NCBI GenBank assembly: GCA_026709415.1 | Contig: JAPOSZ010000003.1 | Span: 1-64,000 of the forward strand | Reading direction: 5' to 3' | Length of the DNA stretch: 64,000 nucleotides | Source: Flavobacteriaceae bacterium | GTDB taxonomy: Bacteria; Bacteroidota; Bacteroidia; Flavobacteriales; Flavobacteriaceae | In this document: positions 28,778 through 37,989 of the stretch, piece after piece | Numbering within the stretch: position 1 is the stretch's first letter | How the letters are laid out: every line of letters starts with the position of its first letter | The notes under the pieces: generated by a model | What the model was told of the DNA's origin: nothing | What the model saw: only the letters and a program-made list of their open reading frames with translations | Database searches by the model: none | Made by a program: the position numbers and the translations under genes

Positions 28778-29833
28778 GTGAAATTTAAAGTTCAAGAAAT
28801 CGCAGATTTAGTCGGTGGGAGAGTTGTTGGGAATGAATCATCTGTCATTACTCAGTGTTCAAAAATTGAAGATGCTGAACAAGGTTCATTAACCTTCTTG
28901 TCCAATCCCAAATACGAATTACACTTATCCAATACCAATGCCTCGGCAGTGCTTGTAAAACCTGGGTATTACAAACACTCAAAAAAGACCTCTTTAATTG
29001 AAGTGGACGATCCCTATTTATCATTCACTCAATTATTAAAAAAATTTGAATCGAATCATGCTTCAGAAGTCGGAATTCATTCAACAGCAATCATTGCTAC
29101 CGATGTCACTCTTGGAAAAAACGTAACGGTTGGACCCTATGCTGTGATAGAATCTGGTTCTCAAATTGGAGACTATTCCATCATTGGACCCCATTGTTGG
29201 ATAGGTCAAGAAGTACAAATAGGATCAGATACAAAACTTCATTCGAGAGTTTCTATTTACAGTAAAACTTCTATTGGTAATCATTGTGAAATTAAAAGTG
29301 GATCCGTTGTCGGCAGTGATGGTTTTGGGTATGCTCCTCAAAAAGATAAAACCTATTTGAAAATACCACAAACAGGAAATGTTGTCGTTCATGATAATGT
29401 TCATTTGGGATCCAATGTGACCATCGACAGAGCCACCATTGGATCTACGATCATCCATGAGGGGGTTCGTATCGATAATTTAGTCCAAATAGCACATAAT
29501 GTTGAAGTGGGTAAAAACACCGTCATCGCTGCCCAAAGTGGGGTTTCAGGTTCATCAAAATTGGGAGAAAACTGTGTATTAGGGGGACAAGTGGGTTTGA
29601 TCGGACATATCAAACTCGGAAATGGCGTGCGTGTTCAGGGGCAATCTGGTATCACCAAAAGCTATTCCGACAATACAGATATCCAAGGAACGCCTGCCAT
29701 TAAATTTCATGACTATTATAGAGCCTATGCTATATTTCGTCGGTTACCAGATTTAGAACGTCGATTAAATGATATTGAAAATCAACTAAAAAATGCTTCA
29801 AAAGACAGTACCACAGCAGACACTTTCCAATGA
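28778..29833 (+). CDS. lpxD: UDP-3-O-acylglucosamine N-acyltransferase
   Basis: Third step of lipid A synthesis: transfers a hydroxyacyl chain from ACP to the glucosamine 2-amino group. 351 residues with the N-terminal uridine-binding domain (to about 100), then hexapeptide repeats of a left-handed beta helix, the catalytic His region (VQIAHNVEVGKNTVIAAQ), and a helical end. It starts with GTG. Its 3' end overlaps the lpxC-fabZ start by 41 bp. Confidence 0.95.
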   Translation: MKFKVQEIADLVGGRVVGNESSVITQCSKIEDAEQGSLTFLSNPKYELHLSNTNASAVLVKPGYYKHSKKTSLIEVDDPYLSFTQLLKKFESNHASEVGIHSTAIIATDVTLGKNVTVGPYAVIESGSQIGDYSIIGPHCWIGQEVQIGSDTKLHSRVSIYSKTSIGNHCEIKSGSVVGSDGFGYAPQKDKTYLKIPQTGNVVVHDNVHLGSNVTIDRATIGSTIIHEGVRIDNLVQIAHNVEVGKNTVIAAQSGVSGSSKLGENCVLGGQVGLIGHIKLGNGVRVQGQSGITKSYSDNTDIQGTPAIKFHDYYRAYAIFRRLPDLERRLNDIENQLKNASKDSTTADTFQ

Positions 29834-31208
29834 AGTAAGCTTAAAAGGCAAAGGACTTCATACAGGGCATGATGTGACCATCACTTTCAAACCAGCACCA
29901 GTGAATACGGGGATTGTCTTTATCCGTGTTGATGTTAATCCCATTGTTAAAATACCGGTAACCATCAAGTTCCTTGCTAGTACAGATCGTCGGACCACGA
30001 TTGCAAAAGATGGTGTGGAGATCAACACGGTTGAACACGTTTTGGCTAGCTTGGTAGGTCTAAGTATCGATAACTGTTATATTGAACTAGATGCTCCAGA
30101 AGTACCTATTATGGAGGGGGCCTCACAAACCTTTGTCGAAGCATTAGAAAAATCAGGCGTTCAAGTTCAATCACAATTGAAAGAAGAATATTTGGTGACA
30201 AAGCCTATAGCTTACTCCGATCCAAAAACAGGTGGTGAAATCATTGTGCTACCATCCAATGAAACTTCGATTCATGTGATGGTGGATTTTGGCACATCTG
30301 TATTAGGGACGCAAAATGCCAAACTAGAAAAAATAGAAGATTTTGCTACAGAGATTGCCTCTTCTAGAACCTTCAGTTTCTTACACGATTTACAAACTAT
30401 GTTGGATAAAGGACTGATAAAAGGAGGTGATTTAAACAATGCCATAGTTTATGTGGACAAACCCGTCACGCAAGATAATCTCAGAAAGCTTCACAAAGTT
30501 TTTGGAAGAACAGATATCAAAGTGAAACCTAATGGTATTTTAAACAATTTAGAACTACATCATCCCAATGAAGCAGCCAGGCATAAGTTGCTTGATTTAT
30601 TAGGGGACTTGGCTTTAGTTGGTACACCAATTAAGGGAAAAATCATTGCTAGCAAACCTGGTCATTATATCAATTCAAAAATGGCTCAAAAAATCGCTTC
30701 GACTATCAGAAAAGAAAGGCGGTTAAAAATGCCAAATATCGATTTGAATGCCAAACCCTTGATGGATGTCAATCAGATCATGAAAATGCTCCCTCATCGT
30801 CCACCGTTTTTATTTGTTGATAAAATCTTTGAATTAACTTCGACGCACGTCGTAGGGACAAAAAATGTCACGATTAATGAAAACTTTTTTCAAGGACATT
30901 TTCCAGGGGCTCCGGTGTTACCCGGCGTACTTCAAATTGAAGGCATGGCTCAAACCGGTGGGGTATTGGTGATGAATAATTATGAAAATCCTCAAGATTA
31001 TATCACCTTTTTTGCTAAAATCGAAACCGCCAGATTCAAACGACCTGTTTTTCCAGGTGATACGATGATTTTTAGTCTTGAGTTATTACGTCCCATAAGA
31101 GGGGGGATTAGCCACATGGGGGGACGTATCTTTGTCAACGGTCAAGTGACCACGGAGGCCGAACTATTAGCCAAAATTGTACATAGAGATAATGCTCCAC
31201 AATCATGA
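29793..31208 (+). CDS. lpxC-fabZ: bifunctional UDP-3-O-acyl-GlcNAc deacetylase / hydroxyacyl-ACP dehydratase
   Basis: A natural fusion characteristic of Bacteroidota. Residues 1 to about 320 are LpxC, the committed step of lipid A synthesis: zinc ligands in NTVEHVLASL and NLELHHPNEAARHKLLDLLGD, and the His in SKPGHYINS. Residues from about 327 on are FabZ: MLPHRPPFLFVDKI with its catalytic His and GHFPGAPVLPGVLQIEGMAQ with its catalytic Glu. Total 471 residues. The ATGA overlap with lpxA shows tight coupling. Confidence 0.96.
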   Translation: MLQKTVPQQTLSNEVSLKGKGLHTGHDVTITFKPAPVNTGIVFIRVDVNPIVKIPVTIKFLASTDRRTTIAKDGVEINTVEHVLASLVGLSIDNCYIELDAPEVPIMEGASQTFVEALEKSGVQVQSQLKEEYLVTKPIAYSDPKTGGEIIVLPSNETSIHVMVDFGTSVLGTQNAKLEKIEDFATEIASSRTFSFLHDLQTMLDKGLIKGGDLNNAIVYVDKPVTQDNLRKLHKVFGRTDIKVKPNGILNNLELHHPNEAARHKLLDLLGDLALVGTPIKGKIIASKPGHYINSKMAQKIASTIRKERRLKMPNIDLNAKPLMDVNQIMKMLPHRPPFLFVDKIFELTSTHVVGTKNVTINENFFQGHFPGAPVLPGVLQIEGMAQTGGVLVMNNYENPQDYITFFAKIETARFKRPVFPGDTMIFSLELLRPIRGGISHMGGRIFVNGQVTTEAELLAKIVHRDNAPQS

Positions 31209-31972
31209 TTGATTCATTGGCCAGAGTGCATCCAAAAGCAGAAATTGGTGAAAATGTGAGCATTGGGCCATTTTCAACCATTCATGAAGATGTGGTCATC
31301 GGTCATGGGACAACGATCTATTCCAATGCCACAGTAATGCCGGGGGCTCGAATTGGCGAAAACTGCCGCATTTTTCCAGGAGCCGTTATTTCTGGCATTC
31401 CACAAGATTTAAAGTTTAAAGGAGAACAAACCGTAGTAGAAATTGGTGATCGAACCACCATACGTGAATGTGCTACGATCAATAGAGGCACCTCAGCGCT
31501 TGGAAAAACAGTGATTGGTAATGATTGTTTAATCATGGCTTATTGTCATGTGGCTCATGACTGTGTGATTGGTAATCATTGTATTTTTTCGAATGTTGCT
31601 ACCTTATCAGGACACATTCATGTCGGTGATTACGTGACTATTTCAGGATTAACGGCGGTGCACCAATATTGTCGTATTGGTGATTATGCTTTTATTGCCG
31701 GTGGATCACTAGTTCGTATGGACGTTCCTCCTTACATCAAAGTAGCTCGTGAGCCTCTGACGTATATGGGAATTAATTCCGTTCGATTAGAGCGATTAGG
31801 ATTTACCTTAGATGATATCAACGAACTTCAAAACATTTACCGCTTTATTTACCAAGGGAATTATAATCTTAAAAATGCATTAGACAACATCCAATCAAAT
31901 TTTCCAAAGAGTAGAGAAGCACGAAATATTATTTCGTTTTTTGAAAACACGTCAAGAGGTGTCATCCGATAA
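31205..31972 (+). CDS. lpxA: acyl-ACP--UDP-N-acetylglucosamine O-acyltransferase
   Basis: First acylation of UDP-GlcNAc in lipid A synthesis. 255 residues; hexapeptide repeats through about residue 185 (NVSIGPFSTIHEDVVIGHG), catalytic His in MAYCHVAHDCVIG, and the GLTAVHQYCRIGDYAFIAGGS segment. The C-terminal helices contain GINSVRLERLGF. It is coupled to lpxC-fabZ by an ATGA overlap and followed 8 bp later by efp. Confidence 0.96.
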   Translation: MIDSLARVHPKAEIGENVSIGPFSTIHEDVVIGHGTTIYSNATVMPGARIGENCRIFPGAVISGIPQDLKFKGEQTVVEIGDRTTIRECATINRGTSALGKTVIGNDCLIMAYCHVAHDCVIGNHCIFSNVATLSGHIHVGDYVTISGLTAVHQYCRIGDYAFIAGGSLVRMDVPPYIKVAREPLTYMGINSVRLERLGFTLDDINELQNIYRFIYQGNYNLKNALDNIQSNFPKSREARNIISFFENTSRGVIR

Positions 31973-31980
31973 TTGTTAGA

Positions 31981-32547
31981 ATGGTACCAACCTCAGAAAT
32001 TAAGAAAGGACTTTGTATTCGATACAATAATGACATTTATAAGGTCATTGACTTTTTGCATGTTAAACCAGGCAAAGGACCTGCATTTATCAGAACCAAA
32101 CTCAAAAGTGTAACATCTGGCAGGGTCATTGACAACACATTTACTTCAGGTCACAAATTAGACAATGTCCAAGTCATCACCGGTCGCTATCAGTTTTTGT
32201 ATAAAGAAGGCGAGACGTATCATTTTATGCATAGTGAAGATTTCAACCAAATACATGTACTAGAAAACCTGATCGAAAACGCTCAATTTCTCAAAGAAGG
32301 GGCTTTTACTCAAATCGCTATCGATTCTTCCGATAGCACACCACTTTCGGTTGAGTTACCCGCTAGTGTTATTCTTGAAGTAGCACAAGTCGAACCGGGG
32401 GTCAAGGGAAATACGGCCACCAATGCCATGAAGCCGGCTACTTTAGAAACTGGAGCTCAAGTGAATGTGCCATTGTTTATCCATGAAGGAGATCAAATCA
32501 AAGTGGACACTCAAAAAGGGGTCTACATTGAAAGAGTTAAAAAATAG
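31981..32547 (+). CDS. efp: translation elongation factor P
   Basis: Helps the ribosome make peptide bonds at polyproline runs. 188 residues, three beta-barrel domains. The modification-loop region reads [15 protein letters not shown], with the lysine in the usual place (about residue 33). No EpmA/EarP gene is in the window. It lies inside the lpx-sucD run, a conserved Bacteroidota order. Confidence 0.95.
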   Translation: MVPTSEIKKGLCIRYNNDIYKVIDFLHVKPGKGPAFIRTKLKSVTSGRVIDNTFTSGHKLDNVQVITGRYQFLYKEGETYHFMHSEDFNQIHVLENLIENAQFLKEGAFTQIAIDSSDSTPLSVELPASVILEVAQVEPGVKGNTATNAMKPATLETGAQVNVPLFIHEGDQIKVDTQKGVYIERVKK

Positions 32548-32558
32548 TTCTACAACTT

Positions 32559-33452
32559 ATGAGTATTTTAGTTGATAAAAATTCTAAGGTATTGGTTCAA
32601 GGTTTCACAGGTAGTGAAGGCACATTTCACTCCCAACAAATGATTGAATATGGCACCAATATCGTTGGTGGAGTGACCCCTAAAAAAGGCGGAACAACTC
32701 ATTTAGATCGTCCTGTTTTCAATACCATGGAAAGGGCTGTTACTACGTTGGGAGCCAATACGTCAATCATCTTTGTGCCTCCGCCATTTGCAGCCGATGC
32801 CATTATGGAGGCAGCCGAATCAGGTATAAAAGTCATCGTAACCATCACCGAAGGGATTCCCACTCAAGACATGGTTCAAGCAAAAAGTTATCTAAAAAAC
32901 TATGATTGTCGCCTGGTGGGACCAAACTGTCCTGGTGTGATTACCCCTGAAGAAGCCAAAGTAGGTATCATGCCTGGTTTTGTTTTTAAAAAAGGAAATG
33001 TGGGTGTCGTTTCCAAATCTGGTACATTAACTTATGAAGCAGCCGATCAAATCGTACGTGAAGGCAATGGTATTTCAACAGCCATTGGCATTGGTGGCGA
33101 TCCCATCATTGGCACGTCTGTCAAAGATGCTGTAGAGCTTTTCATTCATGACGATGACACCCATAGTATTGTCATTATTGGTGAAATTGGTGGTCAGATG
33201 GAAGTCGATGCTGCTCGTTGGATTCAAGCCAATGGAACCCAAAAACCAATCGTTGGTTTTATTGCGGGAGAAACAGCTCCTGCTGGTAGAACTATGGGAC
33301 ATGCCGGTGCGATCGTCGGAGGAAAAGAGGATACAGCCAGTGCCAAAAAAGCCATCATGAAACAGTGCGGTATTCACGTCGTGGATTCTCCTGCCGAAAT
33401 TGGATCAACAGTCAACCAAATCATCAATCATACTTATGTTACTAAATCATAA
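32559..33452 (+). CDS. sucD: succinyl-CoA synthetase alpha subunit
   Basis: TCA cycle: succinyl-CoA plus NDP/Pi to succinate, CoA and NTP. 297 residues. The CoA-binding Rossmann half includes [20 protein letters not shown] (early residues) and PNCPGVITP; the phosphohistidine lies in [14 protein letters not shown] (near residue 249). The beta subunit gene is not in the window. Its last 17 bp overlap the start of fabG. Confidence 0.96.
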   Translation: MSILVDKNSKVLVQGFTGSEGTFHSQQMIEYGTNIVGGVTPKKGGTTHLDRPVFNTMERAVTTLGANTSIIFVPPPFAADAIMEAAESGIKVIVTITEGIPTQDMVQAKSYLKNYDCRLVGPNCPGVITPEEAKVGIMPGFVFKKGNVGVVSKSGTLTYEAADQIVREGNGISTAIGIGGDPIIGTSVKDAVELFIHDDDTHSIVIIGEIGGQMEVDAARWIQANGTQKPIVGFIAGETAPAGRTMGHAGAIVGGKEDTASAKKAIMKQCGIHVVDSPAEIGSTVNQIINHTYVTKS

Positions 33453-34179
33453 AACAGCTTTAATCACCGGTGGGAGTCGAGGGATTGGTCGAGGAATCGT
33501 TAAGGCTTTTGCTGAACATGGAGCCCATGTGGCCTTTACATATCATTCCAATCAACAAGCTGCCAATGAATTAGTTAAGGCGTTGAGTTCTCAAACTAAT
33601 CAAACCATCAAAGCCTATCAGTCTAATGCTTCGGACTTTAAACAAACTCAAGAATTAGTATCACGTATTCTTGAAGATTTTGGCGGGTTAGATATCTTGG
33701 TGAATAATGCCGGGATTACAAAAGATAATTTGCTTCTTCGCATGCAAGAATCTGATTTCGACCAAGTTTTAGAAGTGAATCTAAAGTCCGTATTCAACCA
33801 TACCAAAGCCATATTAAGAACCTTTTTAAAACAAAGAAAAGGATCTATTATTCATATCAGTTCCATCATCGGTCTTCAAGGAAATGCAGGTCAAGCCAAT
33901 TATGCTGCATCCAAGGCTGGCATCATTGGGTTTAGTAAATCCCTAGCTAAAGAATTAGGTTCAAGAAATATTAGAAGCAATGTGATTGCGCCTGGTTTTA
34001 TCGAAACTGATATGACCAGTGAATTGTCTGAACAAGCCACCAAAGCATTAACGGATCGCATCGCTCTAAAGCGAACTGGAAAATCAAGTGATGTTGCTAA
34101 TGCCACTGTTTTTTTAGCTTCAGAGTTGTCTTCTTATGTAACAGGGCAAGTACTAGTGGTTGATGGAGGAATGAATTAA
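33436..34179 (+). CDS. fabG: 3-oxoacyl-ACP reductase FabG-type
   Basis: Short-chain dehydrogenase of fatty acid elongation. With the start at 33436 ([13 protein letters not shown]) it has 247 residues, the usual FabG length; an upstream in-frame start inside sucD would add 12 residues with no match. [10 protein letters not shown] is the NADP-binding loop, NNAG the structural motif, and S...Y..(S)K the catalytic triad ([25 protein letters not shown]). It overlaps sucD by 17 bp. A specialised SDR is possible, but this form is canonical. Confidence 0.9.
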   Translation: MLLNHKTALITGGSRGIGRGIVKAFAEHGAHVAFTYHSNQQAANELVKALSSQTNQTIKAYQSNASDFKQTQELVSRILEDFGGLDILVNNAGITKDNLLLRMQESDFDQVLEVNLKSVFNHTKAILRTFLKQRKGSIIHISSIIGLQGNAGQANYAASKAGIIGFSKSLAKELGSRNIRSNVIAPGFIETDMTSELSEQATKALTDRIALKRTGKSSDVANATVFLASELSSYVTGQVLVVDGGMN

Positions 34180-34217
34180 TCAAAACAAACAACTTTTTAT
34201 AAACTATTTAAATTATC

Positions 34218-35036
34218 ATGGATAAATTACCAAAAATCGGTTTGCCCTTAATCTTAGGGCTCATCGTACTCATTATTTTTATTGCCAAATCTTCTGTTAA
34301 CATTGGTTATGGAGAAGCGGGCGTTTTATTTCGAACTTTCGGTGGTGGTGTTGCCACAGACCGATCACCATTAGGTGAAGGATTTCATTTGATTTTACCT
34401 TGGAATCGAGTCTACGTTTATAATGTCAAACAACAGGAAATTTTTGAAGGAAAGATGCAGGTGCTATCTTCTAATGGACTAGAAATTTCTTTAGACGTTT
34501 CTGTTTTGTTTCAACCAAACTATGAAAGTCTTGGCCGATTGCATCAAGAAAAAGGAGAAAATTATGTCAATGTCGTATTGATTCCTCAAATCAGAGCCGT
34601 TGCTCGATCTGTGGTCGGACGTTATACACCTGAACAATTATATTCGACCAAAAGAGATGCTATTCAAAATGAAATTTTTGATGAAACTAAAGCCAATGTT
34701 ATATCCCAGCACATTCAATTAAATGCTGTGTTGGTTCGAGATGTGACATTACCTGCAGCGATTAAAGAAGCCATTGAGCGAAAACTCAAACAAGAACAAG
34801 AAGCTTTAGAATATGAATTTAGGATTGCTAAAGAAAAGCAAGAAGCTGAACGTAGAAGGATTGAAGCCGAAGGAAAAGCTAATGCCAATAGAATTCTGAA
34901 TGCATCGCTTACCAATAATATTTTAAGAGATAAGGGGGTCGAAGCCACATTGAAATTAGCGGAATCTCCAAATTCGAAGGTTGTGATTGTAGGGTCTGGT
35001 GAAGATGGTTTACCGTTGATTTTAGGAAATAATTAA
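34218..35036 (+). CDS. prohibitin-family SPFH protein
   Basis: 272 residues: one N-terminal membrane anchor (about 9-24, LPLILGLIVLIIFIA) and an SPFH/band 7 domain beginning near residue 35 (GYGEAGVLFRTFGGGVATDRS), then a coiled coil rich in E, K and R (about 185-225, KLKQEQEALEYEFRIAKEKQ). Bacterial prohibitins form large membrane assemblies that affect protease and lipid organisation. It is the last gene of the long plus-strand core run. Confidence 0.9.
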   Translation: MDKLPKIGLPLILGLIVLIIFIAKSSVNIGYGEAGVLFRTFGGGVATDRSPLGEGFHLILPWNRVYVYNVKQQEIFEGKMQVLSSNGLEISLDVSVLFQPNYESLGRLHQEKGENYVNVVLIPQIRAVARSVVGRYTPEQLYSTKRDAIQNEIFDETKANVISQHIQLNAVLVRDVTLPAAIKEAIERKLKQEQEALEYEFRIAKEKQEAERRRIEAEGKANANRILNASLTNNILRDKGVEATLKLAESPNSKVVIVGSGEDGLPLILGNN

Positions 35037-35695
35037 TTTCCGCATCAATTTCAACCATTTATGGCCACAGAAAACGATTGTTTTTGTTTGAAATATAAAT
35101 TGGGCAAGGTGATTGTTGATTGGTTTCACTAGGGTGGATTGAGTCTTCTTGTTTTGACAGCTTGATGATGGTTTAGGCTAGCATTTTAATATTCGAGTGC
35201 GTTTTTTAACATTAGCGCTCATTATTTTTTTAAGTAACAAGGGTTCATGGTTTTTGTTTATGCGGAAATATAGGGCGATCATTCAGGTGGTTTTCGTCGT
35301 CATTAAGGTTCTCCCTATTTTAGTACGGTTGATTGAAACCTATAGAAAAAGAAACATCAAACACAAAAGGCCTTCGTGAATTCAGTTTAGACACTGTCCA
35401 TTTTGAAATGACAAAATGAAACCTTAGTGGTTTCGGCAGTCAATGGTTTGGTTGGGTTTGTTGATGTAGCACTAAATAGGTGAGTATGGCGTTGAACTTA
35501 TCTTAAATCGTAAGAAAATAAGTCTGAAGTGATGAAACTAGGATCCCATATTGAAATACAGAAATCAATTAATCACATCTAAAATAAGAGTATGACCATT
35601 AAGCCCTAGTGGACTTGATAGGCTTAATGTCCAAAGAGATAAAACAAATAAGTAAAAAATACTACATTTGTAAGAACCGCATGAAATAAGTAAAA
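35037..35695. other. intergenic stretch with hairpin and a promoter box
   Basis: 659 bp without a firm gene. A 60-codon GTG-started frame at 35197-35379 (hydrophobic start, basic end) is possible but weak. CATTAAGCC (35597-35605) and GGCTTAATG (35621-35629) form a 9-bp hairpin without a T-tract. TACATTTG at 35663-35670 fits the -7 consensus and lies 25 bp before the next ATG. The transition from core to accessory DNA happens here. Confidence 0.45.
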
Positions 35696-35935
35696 ATGAG
35701 TAATAAAGAAGTAACTAATAAGGAGATACTAGAAGCAGTTAATAGAGGTAATGATAGGGACAAAGAGATACTAACCAGATTAGAAAATATAGAGAATGAG
35801 GTTAAGGGTATGAATGATAAAGTAAATAACAACACCAATAACATCAAATGGACTATAAGATTAGGCGGTTTAATAGCCACAATTATTATAGGAGGCTTGA
35901 TAACCTTATTTGTCGTATTAATTTATAAGCTATAA
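35696..35935 (+). CDS. small coiled-coil membrane protein
   Basis: 79 residues: a polar, charged first half with heptad-like spacing (ILEAVNRGNDRDKEILTRLE, then NIENEVKGMNDKV) and one C-terminal membrane helix (about 58-77). The layout resembles XhlA-like holin-associated proteins of phages and other small membrane-tethered coiled coils, but no specific family is claimed. It opens a run of small plus-strand genes. Confidence 0.5.
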   Translation: MSNKEVTNKEILEAVNRGNDRDKEILTRLENIENEVKGMNDKVNNNTNNIKWTIRLGGLIATIIIGGLITLFVVLIYKL

Positions 35936-36131
35936 ACTCGAAGTACCCACCCATTAAAATCAAACATTAATGAAACCGATAGAAATAACCAACCAAATTG
36001 ATGATTGGTTGATGGACTTTGCACGCTTGAGTAGTTGATATCATGGGAATTTAAGCACCCGAGCCGTTAATAATCGTGTGAACTTAAATTAACAGTGGTT
36101 TGATGGACAACATAGCAATCCAAATGGAGTT

Positions 36132-36689
36132 ATGATGGTGATCAAAAAGAAAGGTTTTGGGTTGATTATTTTGTTGATAAGCACGATAAACTTTGGACAA
36201 ACAACCGATATAAAACAAATAGATATATCTAAATATAGATGTATAGGTAAGGAATGTATCTATCTTTTTAGAGCAAAAGGAATTTATGACGATATAGGAG
36301 AACAAAACTTTATTATTAAGGTAAGGAAAGATATAGATGAGATTGGAAAATGGGATATAGATATAGAAAAGCTATTTGAAATTAGTGATGATGTAATTAG
36401 AAACTATAATAGTTTCTGGAGACGGTATTACAGAGAATACTACAAAAATGATCCTAAATATAGAAGTTGGGTAGAAGCGATTGGAAGTTTGGGATTATCT
36501 ATAATACAAGAAATTTACATATATGGAGTCCCAAAAAACATTTATACGAGACAAGAATATGCTGTTGGTGTGAAAAATGTCGATTCAACGAATCGTAGAT
36601 ATGGAATGTTGTTTTTAACTTATGAATACGGATCATTTAATCTATCAAAATCAATAGAAGAAAATAGAGCTAATTTTTTAGAGGATTAA
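36132..36689 (+). CDS. secreted hypothetical protein
   Basis: 185 residues, not recognised. A signal peptide ends near residue 24 (GLIILLISTINFGQTT). The mature part is rich in Y, D and I, with a Cys pair in YRCIGKECIYLF. There are two adjacent ATGs (36132 and 36135). Codon use is AT-rich like its plus-strand neighbours. Upstream, 35970-36131 contains coding-like words in one frame (KPIEITNQIDDWL) interrupted by stops, so older sequence may be decaying there. Confidence 0.5.
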   Translation: MMVIKKKGFGLIILLISTINFGQTTDIKQIDISKYRCIGKECIYLFRAKGIYDDIGEQNFIIKVRKDIDEIGKWDIDIEKLFEISDDVIRNYNSFWRRYYREYYKNDPKYRSWVEAIGSLGLSIIQEIYIYGVPKNIYTRQEYAVGVKNVDSTNRRYGMLFLTYEYGSFNLSKSIEENRANFLED

Positions 36690-36698
36690 GTAAAAACA

Positions 36699-37007
36699 AT
36701 GAATTATCCCCCCCCCCCAATCAAAATTATTTTTAATGGAGACAAGAAACCAGTCTACCAAATACCCAAAGAGTATTTTATTGTTTTTGAACCAGAATAG
36801 GATCGGTATGTTTTGAAATATCCGATTGATAAGGTAATGGATGTTGTGATTGAGGAACTAATAACCACGTTCAAGCATATTGACTTTAAGACGATTGCCA
36901 ACGTGGAAAAAGTGATTAATGGAGTAGTCCAAAGGATGATTGAGAGTAATGAGTTTGATAACGGTGCCAAATCAATTGTTGATGACCACCAATTGAATTG
37001 GAACTAA
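36699..37007 (+). pseudogene. unknown protein, paralogue A, broken by TAG
   Basis: Starting at ATG 36699, the frame passes a run of eleven C (36708-36718) and reads PIKIIFNGDKKPVYQIPKEY before a TAG at 36798-36800. It then continues open in the same frame with DRYVLKYPIDKVMDVVIEEL to the stop at 37007. The two halves together resemble the neighbouring gene B (PIKVYFDD, then KQKFVLKYPI), so this is one roughly 100-codon gene with a stop mutation. The C-run could vary in length. Family unknown. Confidence 0.5.
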
Positions 37008-37296
37008 TGATTGAGAAATACAACCCAATTAAAGTTTATTTTGATGATGTTCAAGGAATACCAAGTTTGAAATAGGAATGGAGTATTATAGAACGTTTGC
37101 ACCAGATAAACAAAAGTTTGTATTAAAATACCCAATCCCAGACTTAGTGAGAAAGTGTGCGGGGTTGGTTAATCAATTGCCAGAGGATCAACAAACAATG
37201 GACAAACTGAATGAAATAGTGAATCAACGGTTGTCCGTAATGATCCAAAAGCACCCTAACGGCAGTGGATCATATCAATTAAAACAAAGGAAATAA
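37007..37296 (+). pseudogene. unknown protein, paralogue B, frameshifted
   Basis: Its ATG overlaps the stop of paralogue A (TAATG). The first frame reads MIEKYNPIKVYFDDVQGIPSL and ends at TAG 37073-37075. Homology to paralogue A resumes in the next frame from about 37060 (MEYYRTFAPDKQKFVLKYPI) and runs to 37296. So a frameshift near 37050-37070 splits the gene. The second half alone (72 codons) is open and could still be translated. Function unknown. Confidence 0.5.
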
Positions 37297-37304
37297 CTTA
37301 AAAA

Positions 37305-37973
37305 ATGATAAAAATGAAAACAATGACAATTGGAATGGGGTTGTTGATGATGGGGTTATGGTTGGGTGCGTGTCAAAGTATAGGTGAGAAATGTGATGGG
37401 GTAAAAGTTTTTGATAAGTTAAGTCGTAAAGAATTTATGAATAGATATAATGATGAGCCATGGATTGATCCTAGCAAGTTGAAAAATTATTTAGTAGAAA
37501 AGCATGGGAGTTTTGAGAATTTTGTTGATACCGCAATAAGAAATCAATATAAAGTCAAAGGGTGTTTTGAGAATTTTGCCAGAAGTGAGTTTGTTCTTTT
37601 TTTAGATAGTAATATTGAGATTGTTGATGGAATTGGAGGTGCATACTATAAAGCTTTTGACGGGTTAGTTGAAATGATTGATAAAGCAATGATAGATGTG
37701 ATTGATATTATAGAACAAGGAGATGTAATATATGATAGTTGGAGTGCCTTAAAATTAGATAATATTATAGTGTCAAAAGAGCCTTGGAGTCCGTATATAG
37801 ATATATGCCCTACTTTTTCATATGATCATGGGATTGATGGCGGAGATCAATATCAACCTTTCAGAAGCACTTATGCGTTATCTTATGATGATGAAAGAAA
37901 TTTATCTTACGGCAAGTTAGATAACAGTTTGGATTATTGGGGTTATGTTATTAATACAGACCCTACGAATTAA
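37305..37973 (+). CDS. hypothetical lipoprotein
   Basis: 222 residues, not recognised. A methionine-rich signal ends in a lipobox (MMGLWLGAC, Cys near residue 23). The mature protein is acidic, with [21 protein letters not shown] and a Tyr/Asp-rich C-terminus. Its last codons and stop lie inside a 19-bp repeat (37963-37981) that recurs after the next gene. It is in the same direction as, and 16 bp before, the BspA-like gene. Confidence 0.55.
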   Translation: MIKMKTMTIGMGLLMMGLWLGACQSIGEKCDGVKVFDKLSRKEFMNRYNDEPWIDPSKLKNYLVEKHGSFENFVDTAIRNQYKVKGCFENFARSEFVLFLDSNIEIVDGIGGAYYKAFDGLVEMIDKAMIDVIDIIEQGDVIYDSWSALKLDNIIVSKEPWSPYIDICPTFSYDHGIDGGDQYQPFRSTYALSYDDERNLSYGKLDNSLDYWGYVINTDPTN

Positions 37974-37981
37974 TTTACAAA
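37963..37981 (+). repeat. 19-bp direct repeat, copy 1
   Basis: CTACGAATTAATTTACAAA is identical to 39289-39307. The two copies bracket the BspA-like gene. This copy includes the stop codon of the lipoprotein gene. It lacks the right hairpin arm present at copy 2. Confidence 0.8.
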
Positions 37982-37989
37982 ATAAAAGA

